Of a stretch of DNA of 64,000 nucleotides, positions 34,004-42,753 are shown one piece after another. The stretch's first letter is position 1; the number at the start of each line of letters is the position of its first letter. The position numbers were made by a program, and so were the translations under genes. The DNA is taken from positions 62,001-126,000 of the forward strand of contig NZ_CP081958.1 in NCBI RefSeq assembly GCF_019823105.1. Reading direction: 5' to 3'. The notes beneath the pieces are model-generated. The model was given only the letters and a program-made list of their open reading frames with translations. It did not search any database and was not told the origin of the DNA. The stretch is from Halobaculum magnesiiphilum (GTDB lineage: Archaea > Halobacteriota > Halobacteria > Halobacteriales > Haloferacaceae).

Positions 34004-34993
34004 ATGACCAGAATCAGTGGAAAATACCTCGCAAAGCGGATCGTCGTTTCGTACCTGACGCTCCTGGTGATCATGTCGCTTCTGTTCGTCCTCCTGCGGA
34101 GCATGCCGGGCTCGTTCATCACGAGCATGATCAGCTCCGGCATGACGGCCGAACAGATCGAGCGGATCCGGGAGACGTGGGGACTGAACGAACCGCTGTG
34201 GAGACAGTATCTCGACTTCATGATCAACTACCAGACCGGCAACTTCGGCCGGTCGCCCACGTACAACGCCCCCGTGGCGGATCTCATGATCCGCCGGATG
34301 CCGCGGACGCTGATCCTGTTCGGATCGACGTTCCTGATCGGCTTCATCATCGGCCCGCTGGTCGGGATGTACCTCGGCTGGTGGCGCGGGTCGAAGAAGG
34401 ACAAGTCCATCTTCAGTACCTCGCTGCTGCTGTACTCGATGCCCAGCTTCTGGATCTCGTGGCTGTTCATCTGGGTGTTCAACTACGAGTTCGGCCTGTT
34501 GCCGAGCGCGTACATGTTCACGCAGTTCCCCGAGTTCCAGTGGACCGCCTTCACCGTGATGCGTGACGTGCTGTACCACATCGCGCTGCCGATCATGAGC
34601 CTCACGTTCATCGGCTGGGTCGGGTCCATGCTCATCATGCGCCCGACCATGAACCAGGTCACCGACGAGGGGTACGTGTTCCTCGCACGGGCGAAGGGCC
34701 TCTCGGAGCGGACGGTGATGATCAAACACGCCGCGCGCAACGCGCTCATCCCGGTGGCGACCGGCGCGGTCGTCGGGCTGGCGTTCCTCATCGACGGCTC
34801 GATCATCATCGAGAACGTGTTCAACTGGCCGGGCATGGGACAGATCATCGTCACGTCGGTGCTGGAGCGCGACTTCCCGGTCGCACAGGCCACGTTCTTC
34901 CTGTTGGCCGTGCTGGTCGTCATCATGCGGCTGCTCACCGACGTCGTGTACACGTACCTCGATCCCCGGATCAAGTTCGGGGAGGGTGAATAA
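34004..34993 (+). CDS. ABC transporter permease (DppB/OppB type)
   Basis: First membrane subunit of the importer, 329 residues, with about six membrane helices. It begins with the family pattern YLAKRIVVSYLTLLVIMSLLFVLLRSMPG and carries LNEPLWRQYLDFM. The cytoplasmic EAA loop is visible as FLARAKGLSERTVMIKHAARNALIP near residue 230. A 185-base spacer separates it from the binding-protein gene, which allows differential expression. Its TAA overlaps the next ATG by one base. Confidence 0.93.
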   Translation: MTRISGKYLAKRIVVSYLTLLVIMSLLFVLLRSMPGSFITSMISSGMTAEQIERIRETWGLNEPLWRQYLDFMINYQTGNFGRSPTYNAPVADLMIRRMPRTLILFGSTFLIGFIIGPLVGMYLGWWRGSKKDKSIFSTSLLLYSMPSFWISWLFIWVFNYEFGLLPSAYMFTQFPEFQWTAFTVMRDVLYHIALPIMSLTFIGWVGSMLIMRPTMNQVTDEGYVFLARAKGLSERTVMIKHAARNALIPVATGAVVGLAFLIDGSIIIENVFNWPGMGQIIVTSVLERDFPVAQATFFLLAVLVVIMRLLTDVVYTYLDPRIKFGEGE

Positions 34994-35955
34994 TGGCAAC
35001 CGGACAAGGAGACACCGAGACCGACGGCGAATCGTACGCGCGGCGCTGGGGGCCGCGGATCGAGCGACTCAAGCGCGGCTGGAGCCGGTACACCGAGCAC
35101 AACATCGGTATCCTCGGGCTCGTTATCCTCGCGATATTCAGCCTGTGGGCGGTCATCCCGGGCGTCTTCGCGCCCCACACCCCAGACTGGATCGCGTACA
35201 TCGGCGAACCCCCCATCGAGAGCCGACTCACGGCCGACCAGGTCCGCTCGCTCCCGCACCCGCCGGCGTTCGGGGACCCGTTCTTCGCACCGCTGGGGAC
35301 GAACGCGAACGGGAACGGCATCCTCTCGCTCGTGATCTACTCCGCGAGCAACGCCATGTACATCGGCCTGGCCGCCGGACTGCTGTCCAGCCTCGTGGGC
35401 GTTCCCCTGGGCCTGATCTCCGGGTTCTACGGCGACACGTGGATCGACGAGGCGATCCAGCGGTTCGTCGACATCATGTACGGCCTGCCGTTCCTGCCGT
35501 TCCTGATCGTGCTCGTCGCGATCCGAGGGATCACGACGACGAACATCATCATCGGCATCGCGGTCACCTCCTGGCTCAACAACTGTATCACGATACGCGG
35601 GGAGACGCTCTCGCTGAAGGAGCGGTCGTACGTCGAGTCCGCGAAGGTCGCCGGGGCCTCCGACACCCGGATCATCTTCCGGCACATCATGCCGAACGTC
35701 CTCCCCATCTCGTTCGTGTTCCTCGCGCAGGACGCCGCGGGCGCGGTCATCGCGCAGGCGTCGCTGGCGTATCTCGGGCTGGCGGACTTCACCGCCAACT
35801 CCTGGGGGATCATGCTCGAGAACATCAAATCGCAGGGGTACATCTTCGACGCCTGGTGGTGGCTGCTGCCGCCGGGGATCGCGCTGATGTTGATGGCCGC
35901 ATCGTTCTACTTCATCGGCTTCTCGATGGAGGACGTGACCAACCCGCAGCGGTGA
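34993..35955 (+). CDS. ABC transporter permease (DppC/OppC type)
   Basis: Second membrane subunit of the importer, 320 residues. One N-terminal helix (HNIGILGLVILAIFSLWAVIPGVFAPH) is followed by an external loop with the DPFFAPLGTNANGNGILSLVIYSASNAMYIGL pattern and four or five more helices. The EAA loop reads YVESAKVAGASDTRIIFRHIMPNVLP. It starts one base inside the stop of the DppB-type gene. Confidence 0.93.
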   Translation: MATGQGDTETDGESYARRWGPRIERLKRGWSRYTEHNIGILGLVILAIFSLWAVIPGVFAPHTPDWIAYIGEPPIESRLTADQVRSLPHPPAFGDPFFAPLGTNANGNGILSLVIYSASNAMYIGLAAGLLSSLVGVPLGLISGFYGDTWIDEAIQRFVDIMYGLPFLPFLIVLVAIRGITTTNIIIGIAVTSWLNNCITIRGETLSLKERSYVESAKVAGASDTRIIFRHIMPNVLPISFVFLAQDAAGAVIAQASLAYLGLADFTANSWGIMLENIKSQGYIFDAWWWLLPPGIALMLMAASFYFIGFSMEDVTNPQR

Positions 35956-35966
35956 TCTGATAGCAC

Positions 35967-37124
35967 ATGACACTACTCGAAGTAAACGACCTCTCGATCC
36001 GATACGCGGTCGACGACGGCTCGTCGGTTCACGCCAGCGACGACGTGAGCTTCTCCGTCGAGCCCGGCGAGACCTACGGGCTCGTCGGCGAGTCCGGCTG
36101 CGGGAAGACGACCCTGGCGAAGAGCCTCGTGCACCTGCTCGACGACAACGGGTACATCGAGGAGGGGGAGGTGTGGTTCGACACGACGCTCCCCCAGTGG
36201 GCCGACGAGAACGGCGACCCGAAGCAGTCGGTCATCGACGACCCGGACAAGCCGGTTCGCGAGGACGGGAAGACGAACCTCGCGGAGCTCGACGACAAGC
36301 AGATCCGCGACATCCGCTGGCGCGACATCGCCATCATCCCGCAGTCGGCGATGAACGCCCTGAACCCGGTGTACAAGGTCGGCGACCAGATCGTCGAGGC
36401 GATCCTCCGACACGAGCCGGAGACCACCGCCGAGGAGGCGCACGAACGCGCCCGCGACCTGCTCGAGCGCGTCGGCATCGAGCCGGACCGCGCCGACGAC
36501 TACGCACATCAGTTCTCCGGCGGGATGAAACAGCGGGCGGTCATCGCCATGGCGATGGCCTGCAGCCCGGACCTGCTGATCGCGGACGAGCCGACGACGG
36601 CGTTGGACGTGATCATCCAAGACCGGATCCTCGAGGAGCTGGAGGCGCTCCAGGAGGAGTTCGGCGTCTCGATCCTCGTCATCAGCCACGACATCTCGGT
36701 GATGGCGGAGATCTGCGACCGGATGGCCGTGATGTACGGCGGGAAGGTGATGGAGTCGGGGCGCACGGAGGACATCTTCGGCGAGACCGCGAACCCGTAC
36801 ACGCTCGGGCTGAAGAACTCCTTCCCGACGATCACCTCGACGGATCAGGACCTCGTTTCCATCCCGGGGACGCCGCCGACGCTGCGTGACCCCGACGAGG
36901 GGTGTCGCTTCCGCGACCGGTGTCCGTTCGCCGTCGAGGAGTGTCACGCCGCGCACCCGCCGATGTACGACGTCGCCGCCGCCGACGAGGACGGCCGGAC
37001 GGTGGAGGCGACGGACCGGCGGGCACACGCGACGGCCTGCTACCGAATCGACGACCTCGAACAGCTCCGAACCGACGCACTCAACGAATCCACATGGACC
37101 GATCAGACGATCGAGAACCGTTAG
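35967..37124 (+). CDS. ABC transporter ATP-binding protein (DppD/OppD type)
   Basis: First ATPase of the importer, 385 residues. Walker A is GESGCGKTT (41-49), the signature is FSGGMKQR, and Walker B is LLIADEPT. The C-terminal oligopeptide-transporter domain has the usual Cys pattern GCRFRDRCPFAVEECH plus a late Cys (HATACYR). An insert (about 72-102, PQWADENGDPKQSV...) lies between Walker A and the Q-loop (IIPQSAMNALNP). The next gene overlaps its end by 31 bases. Confidence 0.93.
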   Translation: MTLLEVNDLSIRYAVDDGSSVHASDDVSFSVEPGETYGLVGESGCGKTTLAKSLVHLLDDNGYIEEGEVWFDTTLPQWADENGDPKQSVIDDPDKPVREDGKTNLAELDDKQIRDIRWRDIAIIPQSAMNALNPVYKVGDQIVEAILRHEPETTAEEAHERARDLLERVGIEPDRADDYAHQFSGGMKQRAVIAMAMACSPDLLIADEPTTALDVIIQDRILEELEALQEEFGVSILVISHDISVMAEICDRMAVMYGGKVMESGRTEDIFGETANPYTLGLKNSFPTITSTDQDLVSIPGTPPTLRDPDEGCRFRDRCPFAVEECHAAHPPMYDVAAADEDGRTVEATDRRAHATACYRIDDLEQLRTDALNESTWTDQTIENR

Positions 37125-38491
37125 TAGAGATCGAGGGGCTCCGGAAGCTCTTCGACCAGTCACAGGGCATCATCGACACCGTCCTGGGTCGCGAGCCGCA
37201 CCCGGTTCGCGCGGTCGACGGCGTGTCGCTCGACATCTACCCGGGCGACACGGTCGGCATCGCCGGCGAGTCCGGCTGCGGCAAGACCACCCTCGGGAAG
37301 CTGCTGGTGAAGCTGTACGAGCCCACGGAGGGGTCGATCAGCTTCGACGGCGAGGACATCACCGACATGACCCGCGAGGAGGAGCGCGAGTTCCGCAAGC
37401 GGGTCCAGATGATCTTCCAGGACCCGTTCGAGTCGCTCAACCCCCGGATGACGGTGTACGACACCGTCGCCGAGCCGCTCAAGATCAACGAGATGACCGA
37501 GGGGTACGACGAGCGGCGCGCGCGCGTGAAGCAGGTGCTCGAGGACGTCGGGCTGGGTCCCGCCGAGGTGTATCTCGACGCGTTCCCGGACGAACTGTCC
37601 GGCGGTGAGCGTCAGCGCGTTGCGATCGCGCGGGCACTCGTCGTCGACCCGGACTTCATCGTCTGCGACGAGCCGGTGTCGATGCTGGACGTGTCCATCC
37701 GCGCGGGCGTGTTGAACCTGATGCAGGAGCTCCAGGACGAGTACGACCTCACCTACCTGTTCATCAGCCACGACCTCTCGCTCATCCGCTACATGTGCGA
37801 CCGCGCCGGGATCATGTACCTCGGCAACATGGTCGAGCAGGGGCCCACGGACGACGTCATCGACGACCCCAAGCACCCGTACACAGAGGCGCTGTTCGAC
37901 GCGGTACCGGACGTTGAACTGGGTGACGACCGCCGTCGCGCCAACGCGACAGGCGAGGTTCCCTCGCCCCGGAACCCCCCCAGCGGCTGTCGGTACCACC
38001 CGCGGTGTGCCCACATCATCCCGCCCGACGACTGGGGCGGCAGCCAGGAGGCGTTCCGGCGGGCGTTCCAGTTCAAGCTGAAGGCGAAGCGCGGCGAGCT
38101 CGACGCCGATGCCGCGCGCGACGACGCCGGCGAGGTCGGCGATGCGGTCGAATCCCTCGTCGAACAGGGGCTGACGCTGGACGTGCCCGAGGAGTACCGC
38201 TCGGAGACGGAGATCGAGACCGGCGGCCACCGGGTCGACGCGTCGACCCTCGATCTCCCGTCGGACGCCCGCAACGCGCTCGAGGAGTCGGCCCAGGCAG
38301 TGCTCGACGGCGACGCCGAGGCCGCCGTCGCGGCGCTCGACGACGTGATCACGACATCGTGTGCAACCCGCGAGCCGCGGCCGCTCCCGTCGGGGACGCG
38401 CGAGGTCGCGTGTCACCGGTACGAGGACGACGGCGTCGAGGGGATCGGCGGCTCCGACGGCGGGCTCAACGCGGCCCCCGCGGAGGATTGA
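37094..38491 (+). CDS. ABC transporter ATP-binding protein (DppF/OppF type), extended
   Basis: Second ATPase of the importer, 465 residues against about 330 in most relatives. Walker A is GESGCGKTT, signature LSGGERQR, Walker B FIVCDEP. The C-terminal Cys-containing domain starts as GCRYHPRCAHIIPP, but the second Cys pair (TTSCATREP and EVACHRY) follows only after an acidic, Ala-rich insert of about 110 residues. I chose the ATG at 37094 because translation from it gives LVEIEGLRKLF, the normal N-terminus, and overlaps the upstream gene as is usual here. Confidence 0.9.
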   Translation: MDRSDDREPLVEIEGLRKLFDQSQGIIDTVLGREPHPVRAVDGVSLDIYPGDTVGIAGESGCGKTTLGKLLVKLYEPTEGSISFDGEDITDMTREEEREFRKRVQMIFQDPFESLNPRMTVYDTVAEPLKINEMTEGYDERRARVKQVLEDVGLGPAEVYLDAFPDELSGGERQRVAIARALVVDPDFIVCDEPVSMLDVSIRAGVLNLMQELQDEYDLTYLFISHDLSLIRYMCDRAGIMYLGNMVEQGPTDDVIDDPKHPYTEALFDAVPDVELGDDRRRANATGEVPSPRNPPSGCRYHPRCAHIIPPDDWGGSQEAFRRAFQFKLKAKRGELDADAARDDAGEVGDAVESLVEQGLTLDVPEEYRSETEIETGGHRVDASTLDLPSDARNALEESAQAVLDGDAEAAVAALDDVITTSCATREPRPLPSGTREVACHRYEDDGVEGIGGSDGGLNAAPAED

Positions 38492-38494
38492 CCG

Positions 38495-38974
38495 GTGGTC
38501 AGGTCCCCACGTACCCAGCGTGCCCTCCTCGTCGCGCTCGCCGTCGTGCTCGCCGTCAGCGGCGCCGCGTTCGTCGCGACCGCGAGCGCACAGCTGGCGT
38601 GGCAACAGCGCGACACCATCGACTTCCGGGCGACGGAGTACGAGCTCGTCGACGGCGACGACCCGCGGCTCCGGGTGACCATCGACGTGCGGAACCCGAC
38701 GAGCGTCGACGCGCGCGTTCGCGCCGGCTCGCTGGTCGTGTACGACGGCGACCCCGCCGACGGCGAGGCGTTGACGGTTCCGCGAAGCGAGCGGCTGGCC
38801 GGCGACCGTGAGGCGGCGGTCCCCGCCCGCGGAACGACGACCGTGACGCTCGTCGCGGACGTCCCAGCGGACGCGGTCGAACGGACGCGGGCGGCCATCG
38901 AGGCCGACCGCGCGGTCACCTCCGGGACCGTCTCCGTGACCATCCGCGGGCGGAGCTACGAGGCCAATGTCTGA
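38495..38974 (+). CDS. Exported or membrane-anchored beta-rich protein, unknown function
   Basis: A 159-residue protein with one N-terminal hydrophobic segment (about 10-32, LLVALAVVLAVSGAAFVATASA) that may be a signal or anchor. The remainder alternates short strands (LRVTIDVRNPTSVDARVRAGSLVVYDG) like an LEA14-type or immunoglobulin-like domain. It starts with GTG four bases after the ATPase stop and overlaps the next gene by 8 bases, so it may be co-transcribed with the importer or with the following membrane gene. Confidence 0.72.
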   Translation: MVRSPRTQRALLVALAVVLAVSGAAFVATASAQLAWQQRDTIDFRATEYELVDGDDPRLRVTIDVRNPTSVDARVRAGSLVVYDGDPADGEALTVPRSERLAGDREAAVPARGTTTVTLVADVPADAVERTRAAIEADRAVTSGTVSVTIRGRSYEANV

Positions 38975-39431
38975 GCCGACGTCCGGACTGGCCGCGGCCG
39001 CGATACGGCCCGCGCGCGCCTCCTACGGCTCGCGAAGCGAGCGGATCGTCTCGGCGGTCACCGTCGGGCTGCTCACCGGGTTGGCGACCGCGATGGCGAC
39101 GTACACGCTGTGGCAGGCCTCGCTGGCCCCCGGATGGGCCGGCGACACCGTCATGGCGGCGCTCGTGTTCGCGGCGGGCGCGCTTGTGAAGCTGCTGTGT
39201 CAGAACCTAAGGACGAGCGTGCTCGCGCTGTCGATCGCCGTCGTCGCGGGCGCAACCCTGACGGCGGCGGCCGGGGTGGCCCCGTATCTGCTGCTCGACA
39301 TCGGGACGCTCGGGGGGATCGTGTTGCTGCCGGAGCTTCGCGACGTGATCACGCTCGTGGTCTTCGCGCAGGTGCCGCTGCTGTTGTTCGGCTACCTCGT
39401 CGCGATCGTCTACGACGGCGCGACCGCCTGA
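38967..39431 (+). CDS. Integral membrane protein of unknown function
   Basis: A 154-residue protein with four predicted membrane helices (about 27-47, 58-75, 84-104 and 125-148). No motif of a known transporter or enzyme. It overlaps the preceding exported protein gene, so the pair probably works together. Confidence 0.72.
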   Translation: MSEPTSGLAAAAIRPARASYGSRSERIVSAVTVGLLTGLATAMATYTLWQASLAPGWAGDTVMAALVFAAGALVKLLCQNLRTSVLALSIAVVAGATLTAAAGVAPYLLLDIGTLGGIVLLPELRDVITLVVFAQVPLLLFGYLVAIVYDGATA

Positions 39432-39502
39432 GGGCGCGCGCCGGCGACACCGACGACGCGGGCGACGACAGGCCTTTACTCCGCTGTCCGGTACGCGACG
39501 GT

Positions 39503-39763
39503 ATGCCCAAGGAGATCCCGACCGACGAGAAGTCGGTGCGCGAGCGCGGGACGTACGCCAACGACGGCAACGACCCGACGCTGGCGTCGTACCTCTCGTC
39601 GCTGTTCTTTCTCCTGTCGGTGCCGGCGTTCGTCACGCTCGCGTACGTCGGCTACTGGGCCGGGCTCTACGGGGAGGCGACGGTCGTCCCCGCGTTCGCG
39701 GGGTTGCTCCTCGCGGGGCTGGCCGGCGTGTTCGCGGTGATGCACTACACGACCGGCAGGTGA
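39503..39763 (+). CDS. Small membrane protein of unknown function
   Basis: An 86-residue protein with a charged N-terminal 30 residues (MPKEIPTDEKSVRERGTYAND) and two membrane helices (about 30-50 and 58-78). No family recognised. The ATG at 39503 is the first in frame with a sensible N-terminus. Its last codons are repeated just downstream. Confidence 0.65.
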   Translation: MPKEIPTDEKSVRERGTYANDGNDPTLASYLSSLFFLLSVPAFVTLAYVGYWAGLYGEATVVPAFAGLLLAGLAGVFAVMHYTTGR

Positions 39764-39780
39764 GGCTGACCGGCAGGCGA
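39751..39780 (+). repeat. Direct repeat across the stop of the 86-residue protein
   Basis: GACCGGCAGG occurs at 39751-39760 and 39768-39777 with a period of 17; the following three bases are TGA (the stop) in the first copy and CGA in the second. Confidence 0.55.
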
Positions 39781-39923
39781 AGCACGGGTGCCCGCGGAGG
39801 GGAGTCCGGTTCAGCTTGGGCGTCGCGAGCGACTCGGACGGAACGCGGAACCGAGGAGCGTTCAGAATCGAATCGTGTCGAAGCGAGACGGCGTGAGGAC
39901 TTACTGTGCGGCCGCGAACGGGG

Positions 39924-40466
39924 TCAGTACCACTTGTCCTTGTACACGCACTGGAGGGGCTCTGTGACGACGTTCGTCGCCAGCGCCATGGAGACGATCT
40001 CGACGGCGTCGTCGTACTCGGCGGGATCGACCGATTCGTCGTCCCAGGCTGCGGTGCCGACGCCCAACTCGACGTGGTAGTCGTACACGGTGATCAGCCA
40101 CTCGTCGGGGAGCGTGCGCTCGTCGGCGTCGGACTCGTTGATCACTCGGAGGAGGTACTTGAACGTCGTGTCCTCGCGGTCGGAGAGGTCGTCGCCGGCG
40201 TCGTAGCCGGGAACGTTGGGCGTGCCGAACAGCTGAACGAGCCGGTAGAGGGCGGTGCCGATGTCGTCGTGGCTGCCGCGCTCGGTGGGATCGGGTTCGA
40301 GCTCGACGTGGACGTCGTTGCGCGTCTCGCGGAGGTTCACCTCCTCGAGGGAGGCGCCCGCCTCGCGACGCGACAGGATCTCCTCGCGCGATATCGGGAC
40401 CATCGTGAACTCGCGAAGCTCCTCGACCGGCGGCGCCTGCGGATGGTCTCGGATGTCGTACTGCAT
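39924..40466 (-). CDS. Conserved haloarchaeal protein of unknown function
   Basis: A soluble acidic protein of 180 residues. It has no membrane segment and no metal or nucleotide motif that I recognise. The ending LQCVYKDKWY and the central segment LYRLVQLFGTPNVPGYDAG are distinctive. It follows the 81-residue membrane protein gene by one base, so the two form a small operon. Confidence 0.72.
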   Translation of the reverse strand: MQYDIRDHPQAPPVEELREFTMVPISREEILSRREAGASLEEVNLRETRNDVHVELEPDPTERGSHDDIGTALYRLVQLFGTPNVPGYDAGDDLSDREDTTFKYLLRVINESDADERTLPDEWLITVYDYHVELGVGTAAWDDESVDPAEYDDAVEIVSMALATNVVTEPLQCVYKDKWY

Positions 40467-40467
40467 C

Positions 40468-40713
40468 TCAGTACGCGAACCCCATGAACCCCTTCCAGCC
40501 GAAGTAGCCGGCGACGATGCAGGCGAGGCCGGTCGCAGTCACGGTCAGCGCCTCCACGTCGGAGATCCCCTGGATCCCGTTCAGGTTCAAGACGAGGGTG
40601 ACCCCGAGCATGGTGAAGATGTAGCCCACCACCAGGCCGAGGATCATGACGCCGAGCGAGGCGGCGCCGAGGGGACCTTTGAGGGGATCGGGGACACGAT
40701 TGCTCACGGACAT
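40468..40713 (-). CDS. Small membrane protein of unknown function
   Basis: An 81-residue protein with two membrane helices (about 17-43 and 55-76) joined by the short loop NLNGIQGISDVEAL. It is the first gene of a two-gene minus-strand unit with the hypothetical at 39924-40466. Confidence 0.68.
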   Translation of the reverse strand: MSVSNRVPDPLKGPLGAASLGVMILGLVVGYIFTMLGVTLVLNLNGIQGISDVEALTVTATGLACIVAGYFGWKGFMGFAY

Positions 40714-40813
40714 TCGTACGTGTCGGTAGCGGATTCGCGGGTCTTAATTCCCTCGTTACGCGGTGGCATGGTGTCGGGGCGAACCGGGGCGGAGCGATCG
40801 GCGCCGGAGGCTG

Positions 40814-41197
40814 TTACCGGTCGTTGTCGCCGTCGCCGCGGCGGTCGCGTTCCGCGGTCCCGGGTTCGGCCTGGCCGAGGGGGCTCATCTCGGGGTCGAA
40901 CGCCGACTCGTCGTCGTCGGGGCCGTCCCCCTCGGCGGAGGGCGACCGCTCGCGACGCTCGTGTTCGCCGCGTTCGCGGGCGTCGCTGGTGAGAGCGTAC
41001 TCCTCGGCGATCGGCTTGCGGGCGCGGTAGCCGATCGCGATGGCGACGACGCCGGCGACGCCGTACACGACGACCGGCGTCGAGGTCACGCCCACCTCGC
41101 CGGTGACGACCGAGAGGTGCAGCGCCTGGCCGATCGAGAGGGCGCCGACGACGAGCATCGACGTGGAGATCACGCCGAGAAAGCGAGTGGAAACCAT
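40814..41197 (-). CDS. Membrane protein with acidic C-terminal tail, unknown function
   Basis: A 127-residue protein with two membrane helices (about 8-28 and 41-58) and a cytosolic, charged low-complexity tail (about 70-127). It lies 48 bases downstream of hpt on the same strand and could be co-transcribed with it. Confidence 0.65.
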   Translation of the reverse strand: MVSTRFLGVISTSMLVVGALSIGQALHLSVVTGEVGVTSTPVVVYGVAGVVAIAIGYRARKPIAEEYALTSDARERGEHERRERSPSAEGDGPDDDESAFDPEMSPLGQAEPGTAERDRRGDGDNDR

Positions 41198-41245
41198 GCA
41201 GCTAGTGGGGTCGCCGTCGTGAAAAGCGCGGGGGAGTCGGCCGAC

Positions 41246-41812
41246 TCAGCCGTCGCCGTACTCGTCGACGACGACGACCTCCCCGTCCTCGACGGTGACG
41301 TTGATCAGCGTCTTCACCGAGTGGTCGGTGTCGTCGAGCTTGTTCGGGCCGGCCTTCTTGATCACCGCGACTACGTCGACCACGTCGGCGCCGATGTGGG
41401 TGAGCGCGTCGAGGATGCCCTTCATCGTGCCGCCAGTCGAGAGCACGTCGTCGAGGACGAGCACGCGGTCGCCCTCGAACACGTCGTTGATGTACATCTC
41501 GCCCTCGGAGTAGCCCGTCTCCTGCTGGAGCGCGACCTCGCCGTCGAGGCCGTACTCGCGCTTGCGGATGACGACCAGCGGGATGTCGGTCATCAGCGAC
41601 AGCGCGGTGGAGATGTGGATCCCCATTGCCGCGGGGGTGACGATCTTGTCGACGTCCTCGATCTGGGCCTTCCGGATGATCCGGATGACGATCTCCCGGA
41701 GGAGTTCGGGCTCCAGCATGGGAACGCCGTCGCTGATGGGGTGTACGAAGTACTGGTACTCGCCCTTCTCGATTATCGGCGCGTCCAGCAGGGACTGGCG
41801 CAGGCGGTCCAT
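41246..41812 (-). CDS. hpt: Hypoxanthine/guanine phosphoribosyltransferase
   Basis: Archaeal-type purine salvage enzyme of 188 residues, related in sequence to adenine phosphoribosyltransferases. The PRPP loop is [13 protein letters not shown] near residue 125, and the N-terminal half carries [32 protein letters not shown], typical of the archaeal HGPRT family. The ATG at 41810-41812 starts the conserved [14 protein letters not shown]; upstream in-frame codons are not family-like. It is distinct from the phosphoribosyltransferase at 2878-3585. Confidence 0.9.
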   Translation of the reverse strand: MDRLRQSLLDAPIIEKGEYQYFVHPISDGVPMLEPELLREIVIRIIRKAQIEDVDKIVTPAAMGIHISTALSLMTDIPLVVIRKREYGLDGEVALQQETGYSEGEMYINDVFEGDRVLVLDDVLSTGGTMKGILDALTHIGADVVDVVAVIKKAGPNKLDDTDHSVKTLINVTVEDGEVVVVDEYGDG

Positions 41813-41967
41813 GACGCCGGTACCGCCACCGAGGTGAAAAGCGCGGCGGATCCCCGCAGCGGTCGAGTGGGGCTCCCGCGGTACGGCGAACCACGATCGG
41901 TCACCGACTGGCGTCCGAAGTGCCACCGGACCCCATTCCGTTCGATCGTGAGTCGATCGTCCGGGGA

Positions 41968-42423
41968 CTACGCCGGCGTGGTCCCCCTCGCAAGCGTCTG
42001 CGAGCTGCCCCCGTCGGGGGCGGTCCAGATAACACGGACCGTCGTGTTCGGCGGGACCGCGTCGTCACCGTCCAACGACGCGGACGTGCCGGCGGTGGCG
42101 GGCAGCTTGAACTCACTCGATTGACCCGTTTCGGCCGTCACCACGAGCGACCGCGCGTTCGACGTGGAGACGGTGGCGCCGCCCTGGTGGGTGGCGGTAA
42201 CGGCGAAGTCGCCGTCGTCGTTCTCGGCGTACTCCATCTCGAAACTCGCGGTCGGTGTGACCTGCCTGATGTCGTCGCCGAGTCCGAGCACGAACGACCC
42301 GATGGCGGCCGCGAGGACGACCGTGACCGCGATCATCAGGATCACCCCGATGACGGGCGAGACGGCCCGTTCGTCGGTTGTCGATTCCGTACGGTCCTGC
42401 CGGATGAGGGATGCGAGGTTCAT
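41968..42423 (-). CDS. Archaeal type IV pilin-like protein
   Basis: A 151-residue pilin precursor. After a short charged leader (about 1-19) comes [33 protein letters not shown], the class III-type pilin signature; the prepilin peptidase should cut close to VSPVIG, leaving the hydrophobic helix as assembly domain. The rest is a beta-rich, Thr/Ser-rich extracellular domain. No pilus ATPase or membrane protein gene is adjacent, so it is probably assembled by a system encoded elsewhere. Confidence 0.9.
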   Translation of the reverse strand: MNLASLIRQDRTESTTDERAVSPVIGVILMIAVTVVLAAAIGSFVLGLGDDIRQVTPTASFEMEYAENDDGDFAVTATHQGGATVSTSNARSLVVTAETGQSSEFKLPATAGTSASLDGDDAVPPNTTVRVIWTAPDGGSSQTLARGTTPA

Positions 42424-42753
42424 GTGTCTTGGTGGGTCCGTTGTCGTCGTGGCAGACCGGCGGCCCTCGCCGCGCTGCCGTCGCTTCCCGATGGACGCCA
42501 GCTATGGTTTGTTATAGACCGTCTGAACTCCGGTTATTACTCGAATATCGATAGAATGGCATAGGATGACTACCACTAATCGTCGAGATTTCCACCGATG
42601 CGGGAGCCGACGCAGATCCGTCCGTCGATCCGCTATCCGACCCAAGCATTCATGCCGACGAACGCGACGAGGAACGACCACGTGACCCGGTGTGGCGGCG
42701 AGGAGCGGTTCCCCACGATTAGGAGTCCCGTCCGAGTTCGGTTCCTCGCGAGC
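42424..42753. other. 330-bp intergenic region upstream of the pilin gene
   Basis: This region separates the pilin gene from the end of the antiporter operon, both on the minus strand. It includes an AT-rich stretch (about 42497-42590, for example GGTTTGTTATAGACC and GGTTATTACTCGAATATCGATAG) that stands out from the surrounding GC-rich DNA and probably holds the pilin promoter. If so, the pilin message has a leader of roughly 80-150 bases, unusual among the mostly leaderless genes here. I see no RNA gene in it. Confidence 0.4.
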
